Notes: generated by a model from the letters alone, not told the origin. Numbered from the stretch's first letter, positions 1 through 10,586 are shown. The stretch: DNA of 64,000 nucleotides from Rugalucina vietnamica (GCA_964017185.1 OZ024880.1:44033071-44097070); one strand, 5' to 3'. Numbers and translations: made by a program.

Positions 1-240
1 TATTTAGCCAGCAAGGTTCATTCTAGAGGCCTGATGAACAGTACCATCAGTGTATGTGTATTGAATTTAAACTGATAGATATAGCACCCTGGCATAGCAG
101 GAAAGCCATTCCTCTCATTCCGAGGCATGGAAACACAATTATATAAATGTAACTTAGTGGCAGTATAATCTGAGAAATGACAGTAATTTCTATATGTTGC
201 TGCTTTATTGGCTGTTGATTAAGCAGTAGGCAACTGTGTT
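1..240. other. Unannotated AT-rich sequence
   Basis: I see no exon with splice sites, no repeat shared with the rest of the window and no RNA gene here. Confidence 0.5.
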
Positions 241-470
241 TTAACCCTGTAATGAGGAATGGATTCACCCATCGTTATCATTTGGGTGAGTCCGCTTTCA
301 TTCTTAGGGGCTTCAGAAGTGATTTTGAATCTTGATTCCATTTTTTTATGAAATTCCTCCAAGCAAACAGATTCTAGCCCCAGATGGGACTCATTCTGCG
401 GCGTCACGTCTTGGGTTATACTGTTTGCCTATAAGTCCCATAAAAAGGACGCCAAGCTTATATGAGTTAA
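241..470 (+). mobile_element. Family D hairpin element, copy 1 (degenerate)
   Basis: It starts TTAACCC and ends GAGTTAA, so TTAA stands at both ends. The central palindrome (AGCCCCAGATGGGAC then GCGGCGTCACGTCTTGGG) has decayed more than in the other copies. The length of 230 bp matches the 229 bp of the intact copies. No coding capacity, so it is probably a non-autonomous DNA element. Confidence 0.75.
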
Positions 471-671
471 GGACAGTAGATAGGCACATCAATAGAAAGA
501 ACTAAAGGACTCTTGCTGCAGCTCAAGCAGCTGACTGGTTGACTGCATGTGTGAATGACTCCGTCTCTGTCACAAAATGTCTGCATGTCTTTAATTCTTT
601 AAATATTCACAATGGCTTGATGAGCAATGCCGATCTTGCTACCTGTTACTCTCCTTGTTTTTCTTGTGTAC

Positions 672-1660
672 TTTGTTGCCTTTGTCTGTTTGGTTGGCAC
701 TGTGTTTGGTTGACTAGTTGGCTTTGTCTGTTTGGTTGGCTCTGTGTTTGGTTGACTAGTTGCCTTTGTCTGTTTGGTTGGCTCTGTGTTTGGTTGACTA
801 GTTGCCTTTGTCTGTTTGGTTGGCTCTGTGTTTGGAAGACTAGTTGCCTTTGTATGTTTGGTTGGCTCTGTGTTTGGTTGACTAGTTGGCTTTGTCTCTT
901 TGGTTGGCTCTGTGTTTGGTAGACTAGTTGCCTTTGTCTGTTTGGTTGGCTCTTTGTTTGGAATACTAGTTGCCTTTGTATGTTTGGTTGGCGCTGTGTT
1001 TGGTTGACTAGTTGCCTTTGTCTGTTTTGTTGGCACTGTGTTTGGTTGACTAGTTGCCTTCGTCTGTTTGGTTGGCTCTATGTTTGGTTGACTAGTTGCC
1101 TTTGTCTGTTTGGTTAGCTCTCTGTTTGGTTGACTGGTTGCCTTTGTCTGTTTGGTTGGCTCAGTGTTTGGTTGACTAGTTGCCTTTGTCAGTCTGTTTG
1201 GTTGGCACTGTGTTTGGTTGACTAGTTGCCTTTGTCTGTTTGGTTGGCTCTGTGTTTGGTTGACTAGTTGCCTTTGTCTGTTTGGTTGGCTCTGTGTTTG
1301 GTTTACTAGTTTGCCTTTGTATATTTGGTTGGCTCTGTGTTTGGTTGACTAGTTGCCTTTGTCTGTTTTGTTGGTGCTGTGTTTGGTTGACTAGTTGACT
1401 TTGTCTCTTTGGTTGGCTCTGTGTTTGGTTGACTAGTTGCCTTTGTATGTTTGGTTGGCGCTGTGTTTGGTAGACTAGTTGACTTTGTCTCTTTGGTTGG
1501 CTCTGTGTTTGGTTGACTAGTTGCCTTTGTATGTTTGGTTGGCGCTGTGTTTGGTTGACTAATTGGCTTTGTCTGTTTGGTTGGCTCTGTGTTTGGTTGA
1601 CTAGTTGCCTTTGTCTGTTTTGTAGGCTCTGTCTGTGTTCGGTTGACTAGTGGATTCTGT
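672..1660 (+). repeat. 42-bp minisatellite
   Basis: About 23 head-to-tail units of 42 bp contain TTGTCTGTTTGGTTGGCTCT followed by GTGTTTGGTTGACTAGTTGC. Frequent variants are TGTATG for TGTCTG and GGAAGAC for GGTTGAC. The period is a multiple of three, so frames stay open on both strands for several units. On the - strand the frame reads a Thr/Pro/Lys-rich 14-residue repeat (TKQTKATSQPNTEP) from about 1190 down to 599. A 4-bp insertion near 1190 then brings a stop, and further indels follow. I treat the array as a minisatellite, not as a proven mucin-type gene. Confidence 0.85.
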
Positions 1661-2090
1661 CTTGCTGCCTCTGTGTTTGGTTTGCTTTGTCAGTGTTTGG
1701 GGTGCTGTGTTTTACAGACCCTTTGTCAAGTTGGCATAGATCTGGCTCTGTGTGTACCTGTTGGCAATTCTTAATTAACTTATGTGTGTTTTATTTTAAT
1801 TTTATTTTATAATATTACATGTAGTCTTTTATGGATTTTATTTATTACTGTTGTTTGTATGTGCAGCTTTGTTTGTCAGTCTCTCAGTGATTTGAGTTAA
1901 CTAGCTAGCTCAGTAGAATGATATTGCTGGATGGAAACATAAGTTATTGATAAACAGGTTGCATCACTGTTTGCATCCTTAAAAAAGGAAGAAGTGTGAT
2001 GCTGTGTTATGTGAATTGCTTCTTGAACAAATAGCTTATTATTATTATGAGTCTAATATGCTCTTGTTCTAGGGTAAATAACATACAAAA
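1661..2090. other. Unannotated sequence after the minisatellite
   Basis: The first 60 bp are decayed minisatellite units. The rest is AT-rich and I recognise nothing in it. Confidence 0.5.
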
Positions 2091-2165
2091 AAAAAATTGT
2101 TGATGCTTTACGTCCCAGTCAACAGCAATGGTCATGTCGGGGACGTTGCCTCCATTTTATGGGAC
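2090..2165 (-). mobile_element. SINE W tail fragment
   Basis: The + strand reads TTTACGTCCCAGTCAACAGC and then a GTCATGTCGG block. This is the reverse complement of the 3' tail of the SINE at 8821-9032 (GACATGA...TTGACTGGGA...TTAAACC). Only the tail is present, and it is diverged. Confidence 0.55.
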
Positions 2166-2630
2166 TTTTACCCAACATTAGGATGTCATGACACTCAAAA
2201 TGTGCTTCATAAATATAACCACTGAACTAAGCCAATAAGGCTTATGTGTGGATACTTTTACTTTTCCTGGGCAGGCTCAGACGTGAGCGGTTAACCAGAA
2301 ATCAGAATACAGAATACAAATTTATTTCATTTATAGTCGGACATTTAAACAAATAAACATTAGCTATGTATATGTATTAACCGACTTAATCAGATGGTCG
2401 GTCAGTAGATTAGAAGCTTTGCCTGGAGGCACAAGCAGCCCATCTATTTCTCCTAGGCCCCAGTGTGCTGGGGCCCCAAAAAATGGCTGAAATTATGATT
2501 ACAGAGATTGTAAAACAAGAATTAAGCAAAAATCAGCATGAAAGTTCAAATCCAAAATTTCAAGCCTGTAACAATTTTCTGTGACTTTGGTACCAATCTT
2601 GATCTTCCTGTGTCAGAGCTGGTTATTATA
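2166..2630. other. Unannotated sequence
   Basis: AT-rich, with weak A/T runs around 2300-2370. No gene or named repeat seen. Confidence 0.45.
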
Positions 2631-2837
2631 TGAGCCACGAGGCGAGAAAACTGGTCTTCGGCGTTTCCGACAAGGTCCGACACAAACCAATCTGTGCACT
2701 CACTAAAGAAGGCTAGACGCTTGAGATTTCCATGTAGCGAAACCAAAGGCGCTGATCAACTGTGCAGTTACTGCACAGCTGATCTGCGCCTTTGGTTTCG
2801 CATATGCAGAAATCCAGTTTTCTCATGATGCGGGTCA
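2631..2837 (-). mobile_element. Family A hairpin MITE, copy 1
   Basis: Starts TGAGCCACGAGG and ends ATGATGCGGGTCA. Inside is the CTGTGCAGT/ACTGCACAG-type hairpin flanked by CAAAGGCGC and GCGCCTTTG. The long arm (ACAAACC...GTGCACTCAC...AGGCTAGACGCTTGA) lies to the left. I call that orientation minus, taking 13664-13900 as the reference. Confidence 0.85.
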
Positions 2838-3371
2838 TTGTAAGGCTCCCCTTCATTTTTGACTCTGTTCAGACTTTCAAAGTTGGAGAGTAGAAAACAT
2901 TGTTCCTTTAATTTCGGCCAAAATATGAATCAACAGATTATTTCCACCTACATGTAGATTCACTGTTCCTGCAAGTATGCCCTGCTCACCTGTAGAAAGA
3001 TGATTGATGGCGAGTTTTATTGTTCTATTGGTGCCTGCAGAGTAATTTACATCAAAACAAGTCACTAACAAATATGACACAATTCCAAGAAAGAAAGAAG
3101 AGCAACATGTACAGTTACTTCTATTTCGAGTTTTCAACCTGATTTTGTACATTGGACACAAGATGGCTACACAGTAAAAGATGTCTTGAAAGTTCTGATC
3201 ACATTAGAGGTCAAATACTTTGACCATGCCGCTTGATACCACGCTATACATATTCATGCGAAGATTTCATGATGAGAAATAGGTAATGTCAACATTCACG
3301 TTTATGACTGCGTATTGCCATGCGACACTAACAGTTTATGACTATCACATACTCATGTGTCTGAATTATGA
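2838..3371. other. Unannotated sequence
   Basis: No splice-flanked frame or shared repeat is visible. The 94-residue - strand frame at 2877-3161 has no recognisable domain. Confidence 0.45.
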
Positions 3372-3585
3372 TACTGTAAATTCGGAAATTTTCGCGTGAC
3401 TTTTATTTCGCGAACTTTCTATTTCTGAGTTATTAGCGAGTTCTTAAATTCGCGAGTGAGTGTCCGTGTATTCTAAAAGAGTTTATAGTGACTCTTTATT
3501 AGCGAGAACTTTGAATTCGCGAGGCAACCAATTCGCGAATATTAGCGAAAATTAAGTTCTCGCGAATATTTCCGGACCTACAGTA
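3372..3585 (+). mobile_element. Family J TIR element, copy 1
   Basis: Begins TACTGTAAATTCGGAAATTT and ends AAATATTCGCG-complementary sequence through CCTACAGTA. The terminal inverted repeats are about 25 bp and both ends carry TA. The interior is rich in TTCGCGA and ATTAGCGA palindromes. It looks like a small non-autonomous TA-target element of mariner-like type. That class is inferred from the ends only. Confidence 0.8.
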
Positions 3586-3775
3586 ACTGCTCTACCTAAT
3601 AACAATATGCGCTAGATCCAGTCACAAGTTCAAGCGGCAGGGTCAAAGTTATTTTACCGAAAACAGTTACACCTTTGTTTTTGTTTTTGGTTAAACAATG
3701 TTACAGCACTTTAAATTCTATCAAACATGTCATTACATAAGTAATAACGCTCGATCACTGCTGCTCAATGCTGCG

Positions 3776-3960
3776 CAACTTTTATTTTGAGAAGTTTTTA
3801 TTTCTGAATTATTAGTGTGATCTAGAATTTGTGAGAGGGTACCTACTTGGGCTGTTTTAAATGAGCTTAAGGTGTTTTTATAAGTGATAAATTTGAATTT
3901 GTGAAGTTGTGAAAATTAGCAAAAAATTAAAAAAATAAGTCCACAATAAATTAATAGCAA
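3776..3960 (+). mobile_element. Possible third, decayed family J copy
   Basis: Shares the order TTTTATTT..AGTTTTTATTTCTGA.TTATTAG..GTG and a final TTTGTGAA..GTTGTGAAAATTAGC with family J. CpGs are lost and the right end is unclear. Confidence 0.45.
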
Positions 3961-4133
3961 GATTTTCATCCATTTTTTTAAAAAAAATGGGGAAGGGGGG
4001 TGAAATTTTATTTTTTATTTTTTATTTTCAGGTATGCACCCAGGGTGCCAAGAAAAGCAAAACATCTACTCTAACCATGTTTATTGTTTGTTGGTTTGCT
4101 GGTTTTGACATGTTTTGGATCAAACACACTAAT

Positions 4134-4367
4134 TGAGCATGTGCATGAGAAAACCAACAATTTGTATATGCCAAAACAAAGACGCAGATCAGCTGTGCAG
4201 TAACTGCACAGCTGATCAGCGCCCTTGTTTTCGCCACACATATAATACAATTCCTCTACATATATTCATAGTTTCAAACGTCTAGCTTTATTCTGTGACT
4301 GTACAGCATGGTTTGTGTATGACCTGGTCGGAAATCCAAATTGTTGGTTTTCTCATGCACAGGCTCA
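4134..4367 (+). mobile_element. Family A hairpin MITE, copy 2
   Basis: Starts TGAGCATGTGCATGAGAAAA and ends TTCTCATGCACAGGCTCA. Terminal subtype CCAACAAT/ATTGTTGG. The central hairpin is of the CTGTGCAGT/ACTGCACAG class and is perfectly paired. Confidence 0.85.
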
Positions 4368-4427
4368 TTATTGTTGTGCACAATAAAAACTTCAGAATTT
4401 AATTATTTCGTTTGGTCTTCTCTTTAC

Positions 4428-4564
4428 CTGCCATGCGCCCCCTCTTTTGGACAAAGGTTTTTTTGCCAAACACATGTCACAGACAGGATAATTATCCTCT
4501 GGAATCTGAAGATTGTAATCACTACCACAGTAATAACAAATAGGATCAACCCCTGCTAAATAAT
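4428..4564 (-). CDS. Candidate zinc-finger-like internal exon
   Basis: Read on the - strand, an acceptor-like TTTCACAG (or TTTAGCAG, giving a start at 4552) precedes an open frame that ends at CAG|GTAAAG, a good donor. The frame contains CYYCGSD and then, after about 11 residues, PVCDMCLAKKPLSKR. This is a CxxC..CxxC pattern typical of a small zinc-binding module. The entry phase is 1 and the exit phase is 0. No flanking exon was found and I do not recognise the protein. It may be a true exon of a gene on the - strand or a relic of a transposon protein. Confidence 0.4.
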
Positions 4565-4613
4565 CTGTGAAATTCATGTTAAAACTTAAACCATTCCTTT
4601 AAGGATAAAATTT

Positions 4614-5146
4614 TCAGATAACAAAAGTTGAATGTTGAAAAGCGAAAACGAAAGTAGATTTCTTGACTCTTTCAAAGTTATCGTTCCTGAGAATATTTAT
4701 TACGACTGTGTTAGAGTCAAGTAGATTTCCTGCTAATTTGGATTGGTTACCAGGAGTCGTACTATATACACACACGCATAGCGACACGCGGGGAGCCAGC
4801 ATGAATATCGGACCGCATCGGACAGAAACGAAAGTAGTCGATCGGTAACCCGTTGGCTTTTCATAAAAGCCAGGACTCGGGAAGAAGTACCGGCAGCATC
4901 GGGAAAAAAAGAAGAAATAAAATTGTGGAGGCGGGGGGTTTTGGGAGGGGGCGGGCGGGGATGAAAATCTGTTTATTATTTTATTATGGCCTAAAAAAAA
5001 AAAAAATAAAGAAATAAAAAAATGAAGTAAGATAAGTAAATAATAATAAGTTCTGGTGCTAATTTTTTTAAACTTACAGCTATTGTATCCAACAATTTCA
5101 CCATGTTTATTTATTCTTTGCTGTCTTGAATCTTTTCTAGCAGGGA
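4614..5146. other. Unannotated sequence with simple repeats
   Basis: Holds a G-rich run (4928-4962) and A-rich runs (4990-5040). Overlapping 60-residue frames on both strands show no domain. Confidence 0.45.
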
Positions 5147-5360
5147 TACTGTAAATTCAAAAATTTTGCATGACTTATCATTTCGCGAATTTTCTATTTC
5201 CGAATTATTAGCGAGTTCTTGATTTCACGAGCGAGAGTCCATGTATTCTATAAAGCTTATAGTGACTCTTTATTAGCGAGAACTTTGAATTCACCAGGCA
5301 ACCATTTGGCGGATATAAGCGAAAATTAAGTTCTCGAGAATATTTCTGAATTTGCAGTAT
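5147..5360 (+). mobile_element. Family J TIR element, copy 2
   Basis: About 213 bp from TACTGTAAATTCAAAAATTT to TTTGCAGTA. It aligns end to end with 3372-3585, including the GAGTCC.TGTATTCTA and ATAGTGACTCTTTATTAGCG blocks. Several CpGs have become TpG or CpA. Confidence 0.8.
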
Positions 5361-5567
5361 CAAACCAAGTCTGTATTGACATTATCATTTTGTCATTTTG
5401 TGATTGATTCTTTGTTATCAGATTTGTCTGCTAGTGTGCAACAAGATCTAGAGAAAACATAGATAAAGTAAATATGTTAAGATCAAGATTTATATAGAAA
5501 GTTATTGTCCGAGTATCGACCGCAAACACTGAGATGCCGCTAAACTGTGTTCAATATAGATTGCAAA

Positions 5568-5806
5568 TGAGCCACCGCATCAGAAAACCAACAATCTACA
5601 TATGCGAAAACAAAGACGCAGATCAGCTGTGCAGTAACTGCATTGCTGATGAGCGCCTTTGTTTTTGCTAAACGGAAAGTACTAATCCCTCTTCGTCTTA
5701 AATTTGAAATTCCAAGCCTCTATCTTTCTCCTGTGACTGTACAGGCCAGTTTTTGTCTAACCTGGTCGGAAACCCCTGAAGACCGTTTTTCTGGCGTCAA
5801 AGCTCA
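5568..5806 (+). mobile_element. Family A hairpin MITE, copy 3
   Basis: TGAGCCACCGCATCAGAAAA to GCGTCAAAGCTCA. The central stem CTGTGCAGT/ACTGCATTG is damaged in its right arm. The flanks AA/AA fit a short target duplication. Confidence 0.8.
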
Positions 5807-6519
5807 AATGTCTGTATCCTAGATTCATAGACAAACAATTGTTATCATGTCTCATCCTGACATTATGTCTTCAGAGTCTGAGTTAGCGCCAAACTTTGAC
5901 CTACAAATGTAAACAACTGTTAGACATTGCTAAATTGGGCCTTATTATAGTGCTTTTACTGAATATTGTCTCTAAGAACAAATTTCAAGTTAGTGATTTT
6001 CATTTTATTTTGTATAAATTCATGAGGGGGCACACTTTACTGTGGCATATTATCTTCACCAGGCACTTTTGGGTTTGGTCAAAACCCCCGATGTCAACAT
6101 AAAAATGTGTGGCAGAAAGCATGAATGTTTTGTGAATGAATGTACTCTAAACTTTTTAAAAAATGGTAGATATTAAATAAAAATGGTGAACAACATTTTA
6201 GTATCATCAAAACTGTTCGGTTTTGTCGTTAAAATTAGATCTGCCAAAATATACAGGAAGGGCCTTCAAGATTCTTAGACGTAAATTTATTTGCGGAGAT
6301 CAATTCAAGTTGTTTTCATGAAACATGGGCAGATTTAAAAGCTATACATCAAGCTAGTAGCTCCATTATTGCTTGTCTTTGGAGCCATTTTTCTGCGCAA
6401 AAGCGTAGTCGCTGATTCAAGAAGCAATATTCATAGAGCTTCTTAAAGCTTTATTAGTGTTCTCAGCTCATTGTATTAATTGTGTCGTCTTAGCTTTGCT
6501 AAATGCTGTACATCAATAT
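5807..6519. other. Unannotated sequence
   Basis: Single-copy-looking AT-rich sequence with no recognised element or exon. Confidence 0.45.
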
Positions 6520-6715
6520 TGAGAACCAGATTTTTGCCTAAGCAAAAACTGCGAAGCTGATCAGCGCCTTTGTTTTCGTTTAACGGATAGTACAATTCCT
6601 CTTCTTCTTAAGTCTGAATTTTCAAGCTTCTAGCCTGCTCTTGTGACTGTACAGACCAGTTTGTGCCGCACCTGGTCGGAAACCCTGTAGACCAGTTTTC
6701 CCGCCTCATGGCTCA
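6520..6715 (+). mobile_element. Family A hairpin MITE, copy 4 (left part deleted)
   Basis: The left arm of the central hairpin is lost: AAGCAAAAACTGCGAAGCTG joins the outer left arm directly to the right stem. The long right arm is intact and ends CCGCCTCATGGCTCA. Confidence 0.75.
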
Positions 6716-7469
6716 ATTTGTATTGAGAGAAGGTTAACAATAAGATATTTCAGCAGGGAGATAGAAGTAGGTTTAATGCTATATGTGAAAAGGAAAGAAG
6801 CAGAACAGCCTGCCCATGCACACAGTCTGAGCACTATGTAGACGCGCATACAGTTTTAAAAGATAGCTTTGCTGGCAGCAGCATTTGAGTACGGCATGTC
6901 CTCCGAACGTTTACGTTTTCAATCTTTTTTGTGACGTATTAATAGATCATATGAGTTGCCATGATTTGAGGCATTAAGTGTTACATGGTAACAACTTGGG
7001 TAATTTTTCATCACCGATGTTTTCTGATTAGAGAAGTCTTAGAAATGAGACAAATGATTGAGAAAGTTCCATTGTGTTAAGAGTCAATGGTCCTAATAGA
7101 ATGAATGACTTTCCTAAACTTTCTGACATCTTGTTAATCATTGGATGAAGACCCGATTTCTTGAATACTAATTCTAGAAAAAAGTGGACAATCATAGGCA
7201 TTTAATTTAACTGCCATTTATGTCCACTCCCGTTCTTCAATCATGTTTTGCAATTTTCTAATTACAACAGCATTATTTTTTAAGGTGAAACAAGCACAGG
7301 TTTTTGGTCAGTTGGGCGATCAAACTAATTTATTTGCTTTGGAATTCTGAGAAAATTTAGTAATTTTGTCATTTATTTTAAAATAAGTCATCCTGGACAG
7401 AAGGACTTGTATGATTCTCTCAGAGATCTAAAAATCCCCTACTTTATTTCACATTTCGGTATCTTTGTC
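6716..7469. other. Unannotated sequence
   Basis: No element, exon or RNA gene recognised. Confidence 0.45.
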
Positions 7470-8213
7470 TGTTACATCATGCAAACATATCCGTGCAATG
7501 AATACCCCCTGTCTGTTACATCATGCAAACATATCCATGCAATGAATACCCCCTGTCTGTTACATCATGCAAACATATCCATGCAATGAATACCCCTTGT
7601 CTGTTACATCATGCAAACATATCCGTGCAATGAATACCCTCTGTATGTTACATCATGCAAACATATCCGTGCAATGAATACCCCTTGTCTGTTACATCAT
7701 GCAAACATATCCGTGCAATGAATACCCCCTGTCTGTTACATCATGCAAACATATCCATGCAATGAATACCCCATGTCTGTTACATTATGCAAACATATCC
7801 GTGCAATGAATACCCCCTGTCTGTTACATCATGCAAACATATCCATGCAATGAATACCCCCTGTCTGTTACATCATGCAAACATGTCCATGCAATGAACA
7901 CCCCCTGTCTTACATCATGCAAACATGTCCATGCAATGAATACCCCCTGTCTGTTACATCATGCAAACATGTCCATGCAATGAATGCCCCCTGTCTGTTA
8001 CATCATGCAAACATGTCCATGCAATGAATACCCCCTGTCTGTTACATCATGCAAACATGTCCATGCAATGAATACCCCCTGTCTGTTACATCATGCAAAC
8101 ATATCCATGCAATGAATACCCCCTGTCTGTTACATCATGCAAACATATCCATGCAATGAATACCCCCTGTCTGTTACATCATGCAAACATATCCATGCAA
8201 TGAATACCCCCTT
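7470..8213 (+). repeat. 44-bp satellite derived from the family B terminus
   Basis: About 17 tandem units of 44 bp run CTGTCTGTTACATCATGCAA ACATATCC(A/G)TGCAATGAATACCCC. Within the array CATATCC and CATGTCC variants are grouped. The unit CATCATGCAAACATATCC..GAATACCCCC aligns with the outer end of family B elements (CATCAGGAAAACATGTCC..GTATACCCCC at 35738-35770). The array runs directly into a family B copy. It appears to be a tandem expansion of that element's end. Confidence 0.9.
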
Positions 8214-8457
8214 ATTCCCACTTTTATATAGAAAAACTGGGGTTTGCAGGGGTATACCTACTTTTCTTATTTTTGCTCCAAAACATAGATTGTGGGTACT
8301 CGTTAAAACCGCCTCGACGAGGCGGTTCTAACGTGTACCCACAATCAATGTTTTGAAGCAAAATGTTAAAGATATCAAAATTTTTCTACTGAAAATTTTT
8401 TAATTTTTACAATTTAGGAAAAATCAGTATATTACATGGATGTTTTTTTGTAATGTG
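8190..8457 (+). mobile_element. Family B hairpin element, copy 1
   Basis: Contains TTTTATATAGAAAAACTGGG, then a long palindrome centred near 8316: GTGGGTACTCGTTAAAACCG / CGGTTCTAACGTGTACCCAC with loop CCTCGACGAGG. The right end is ATTACATGGATGTTTTTTTG. The left end is shared with the 44-bp satellite. Confidence 0.85.
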
Positions 8458-8810
8458 CTAGCTTTTATTTCCATTTCCGTATATTTGTCCGTTAATTTTG
8501 GCTAGTGTTGGTTATTCTATTTGAATCCTGATTGATGCGTATGTCTAATAGCCGGCTATTGTCTGGCTACTTTGTCTATATTTGCTGCTGAGAAAAATCC
8601 CCCCTATTGATTATCACGTCTTACTTAACTTGTGATTTGACATTAAAAACAATATTGGACGGAATTGTATGACACTGATTGAGGTTAAAGCAGCAAGTCT
8701 AGGAGAAATGGCTCTATATCGGGCCGCGATAGGTAGTTCATTGCCCCGAGAAACTGGTTTGATACCCTGATTTGATAAGATTATAGACAGGTCTTGTTCT
8801 GTTTCATATA
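8458..8810. other. Unannotated sequence
   Basis: Nothing recognised. Confidence 0.45.
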
Positions 8811-8820
8811 AGAAATGCAG

Positions 8821-9032
8821 GATAGCGTGGTGGTATGGTTGTTCGAGCATCAGCTCCAGAATCGAGAGGTCCTGGGTTCGATCCCCACATGGGGCAGCGT
8901 TTTACTTCCTTGAGCAAGATGCATTAATTTCCCAAAGTACTGGTTAAAACCCAGGAAGTGTTGGCCTCGTCCCGACATGAGTCAGAATTGTTGACTGGGA
9001 TTTTAAACCTGAATACAAACAAACAAAATAAT
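8821..9032 (+). mobile_element. SINE W, complete copy with 10-bp target duplication
   Basis: tRNA-like head with an A-box region (AGCGTGGTGGTATGG) and a B box (GGGTTCGATCCCC) at 8874-8886. A conserved body follows (CTTGAGCAAGA..CATTAA, AGTACTGGTTAAAACCC, TTGACTGGGA), then a CAAACAAACAAA tail. It is flanked by AGAAATGCAG at 8811-8820 and 9033-9042, a hallmark of insertion by LINE machinery. Confidence 0.9.
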
Positions 9033-9249
9033 AGAAATGCAGTGTAGTAGTAACGAAACCTCTCACCTTCCCTTCTGGAGAATATTTTTTACTGTCTTGG
9101 TACACATACCACCCTTTAGAAACTGCAAATTATGACAGTTATGCTCATAGTTTGCTGTTTGATGCCTCCCTGCAGGAGATCACAGAAGCAATAGCTGTTT
9201 ACTTGGACATCGCTTTATTTTGTGGCGTAAAGTATTAACATTTACCAAA

Positions 9250-9439
9250 TGAGCCCCGAGGCGAGAAAAACGGTCTTCGGTGTTTTCGGCCAGGTGCGAC
9301 ACAAATCGGCTTGTACAGTCACAGAACCAGGCTAGAGGCTTGAAAAGAAGAGGAATTGTACTATCCATGTAACTGCGAAGCTGATTTACGCCTTTGTTTT
9401 CGCATAGGCAAAAATCCAGTTTTCACATGACGTGGCTCA
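9250..9439 (-). mobile_element. Family A hairpin MITE, copy 5 (hairpin arm deleted)
   Basis: Starts TGAGCCCCGAGGCGAGAAAA and ends CACATGACGTGGCTCA. One hairpin arm is missing: CCATGTAACTGCGAAGCTGA replaces the paired stem. Flanks TTTACCAAA and TTTACTAAA match at 8 of 9 positions, but the right flank overlaps the start of element K. Confidence 0.8.
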
Positions 9440-9445
9440 TTTACT

Positions 9446-10036
9446 AAAGGACTAGGGCATTTAACGCCTGATTTTGGCCTCAGATTTTGCTAAAAATAAA
9501 TTTTGGAATTTAGGTGAGAAAACTATTCATAAAAACAGTCGTATGTCTCCTCTTTTAAAAACAAGAACAAGTACTTCATTTATCCTACAAGCGTTACCAT
9601 GGCAACGCCCAGAAGAACCATAGATATATAGAGCACATTTTGCACTTTTTGGTCTATTTTTGACCATTTCTGAACACATTTTTTAATTTTTAAGTGCCAG
9701 CCCACACGACGAACAAAATGATACTTAGCATACAATATCTCTGGATGATACTTCATAATTATTTCATAATAAGAAATTGTTCGTCGCGTGGGCCGGTAGT
9801 TGAAAATGATGTTGAATGGTGAAAATATGACCCAAAATTGCAAAATGTGGTATTTCTATGCTTTTTGGAGCGTTGCCATGGCAACATGTGTAATTTGAAT
9901 GTGATAGTTGTGCTAGAAAATTAATAAGCAGGGACCTTTACCAGCTATTTGCAATACTTCTCTCCTCAAAATTCCAAAATTCATTTTTTTACCAACACGT
10001 GAGGCCGAAATCAGACCTTAAATTCCCCAGACCTTT
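9446..10036. mobile_element. Element K, long palindromic TIR element
   Basis: Outer inverted repeats of about 60 bp (AAAGGACTAGGGCATTTAA near 9446; TTAAATTCCCCAGACCTTT near 10018) both contain TGATTT.GGCCTCA. Nested inside are TACCATGGCAACGC / GCGTTGCCATGGCAAC and CCCACACGACGAACAA / TTGTTCGTCGCGTGGG. Three concentric inverted repeats make most of the element one interrupted palindrome. No protein is encoded. Confidence 0.8.
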
Positions 10037-10106
10037 CATTAATTTGCAAATATATAGATCTTTGCGCATTTTAGGACAATTCACTTGTATATTTCTGACC
10101 ATTAGG

Positions 10107-10295
10107 GGAGCACTGTGGCAGTGGTAGAGCATCAGACTCCGAAACAAGAGGTCCTTGGTTCAATCCCCACTGACAGCACTGTGTTGTGTCCTTGAGCAAG
10201 ACACATTAACTGCCCAGAGTACTGGTTAAAACCCCGGAAGCGGTGGCTCCATCTCAAACGAGATTGAAAAATCGTTGACTTGGACAAGCAAACAG
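10107..10295 (+). mobile_element. SINE W, complete copy with 15-bp target duplication
   Basis: Head GGGGAGCACTGTGGCAGTGG, B box GGTTCAATCCCC, body CCTTGAGCAAGACACATTAA and ACTGGTTAAAACCCCGGAAG. Flanked by TTTCTGACCATTAGG (10092-10106) and TTTCTGACCATAAGG (10296-10310), 14 of 15 identical. Confidence 0.9.
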
Positions 10296-10310
10296 TTTCT
10301 GACCATAAGG

Positions 10311-10586
10311 TGAAATTCAAACAGTTGGTTTCTGTATACAGTATGTGAGATTATGTATACAGTAACTATATCAGGACAAGAGTCAGACAAAATGGGTGTA
10401 CATTAGTGCATAAAGACTAGTTCTTTTACTGCGGACATGTCTGATAGAATCCATTATGTAATCTAACTTGTGTTTATGGTGATACAAAACTGTTTATTGT
10501 CACTCAATGCTATTTCATTTACATGGCCGTATTGGAAGATGTCGCAGGATTTAATGGAAAAAGGCTCTAAAACCCATGCTCATAAA
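10311..10586. other. Unannotated sequence
   Basis: Nothing recognised. Confidence 0.4.

Noticed and set aside
5640-5660. CTGATGAG as another hammerhead core
   Set aside because: It is a mutated family A stem (CTGATCAG). There is no GAAA/GTC partner or helix I.
7470-8213. CRISPR-like array or coding repeat
   Set aside because: There are no variable spacers, and the unit derives from the family B end. The 60-residue frames across it are chance translations.
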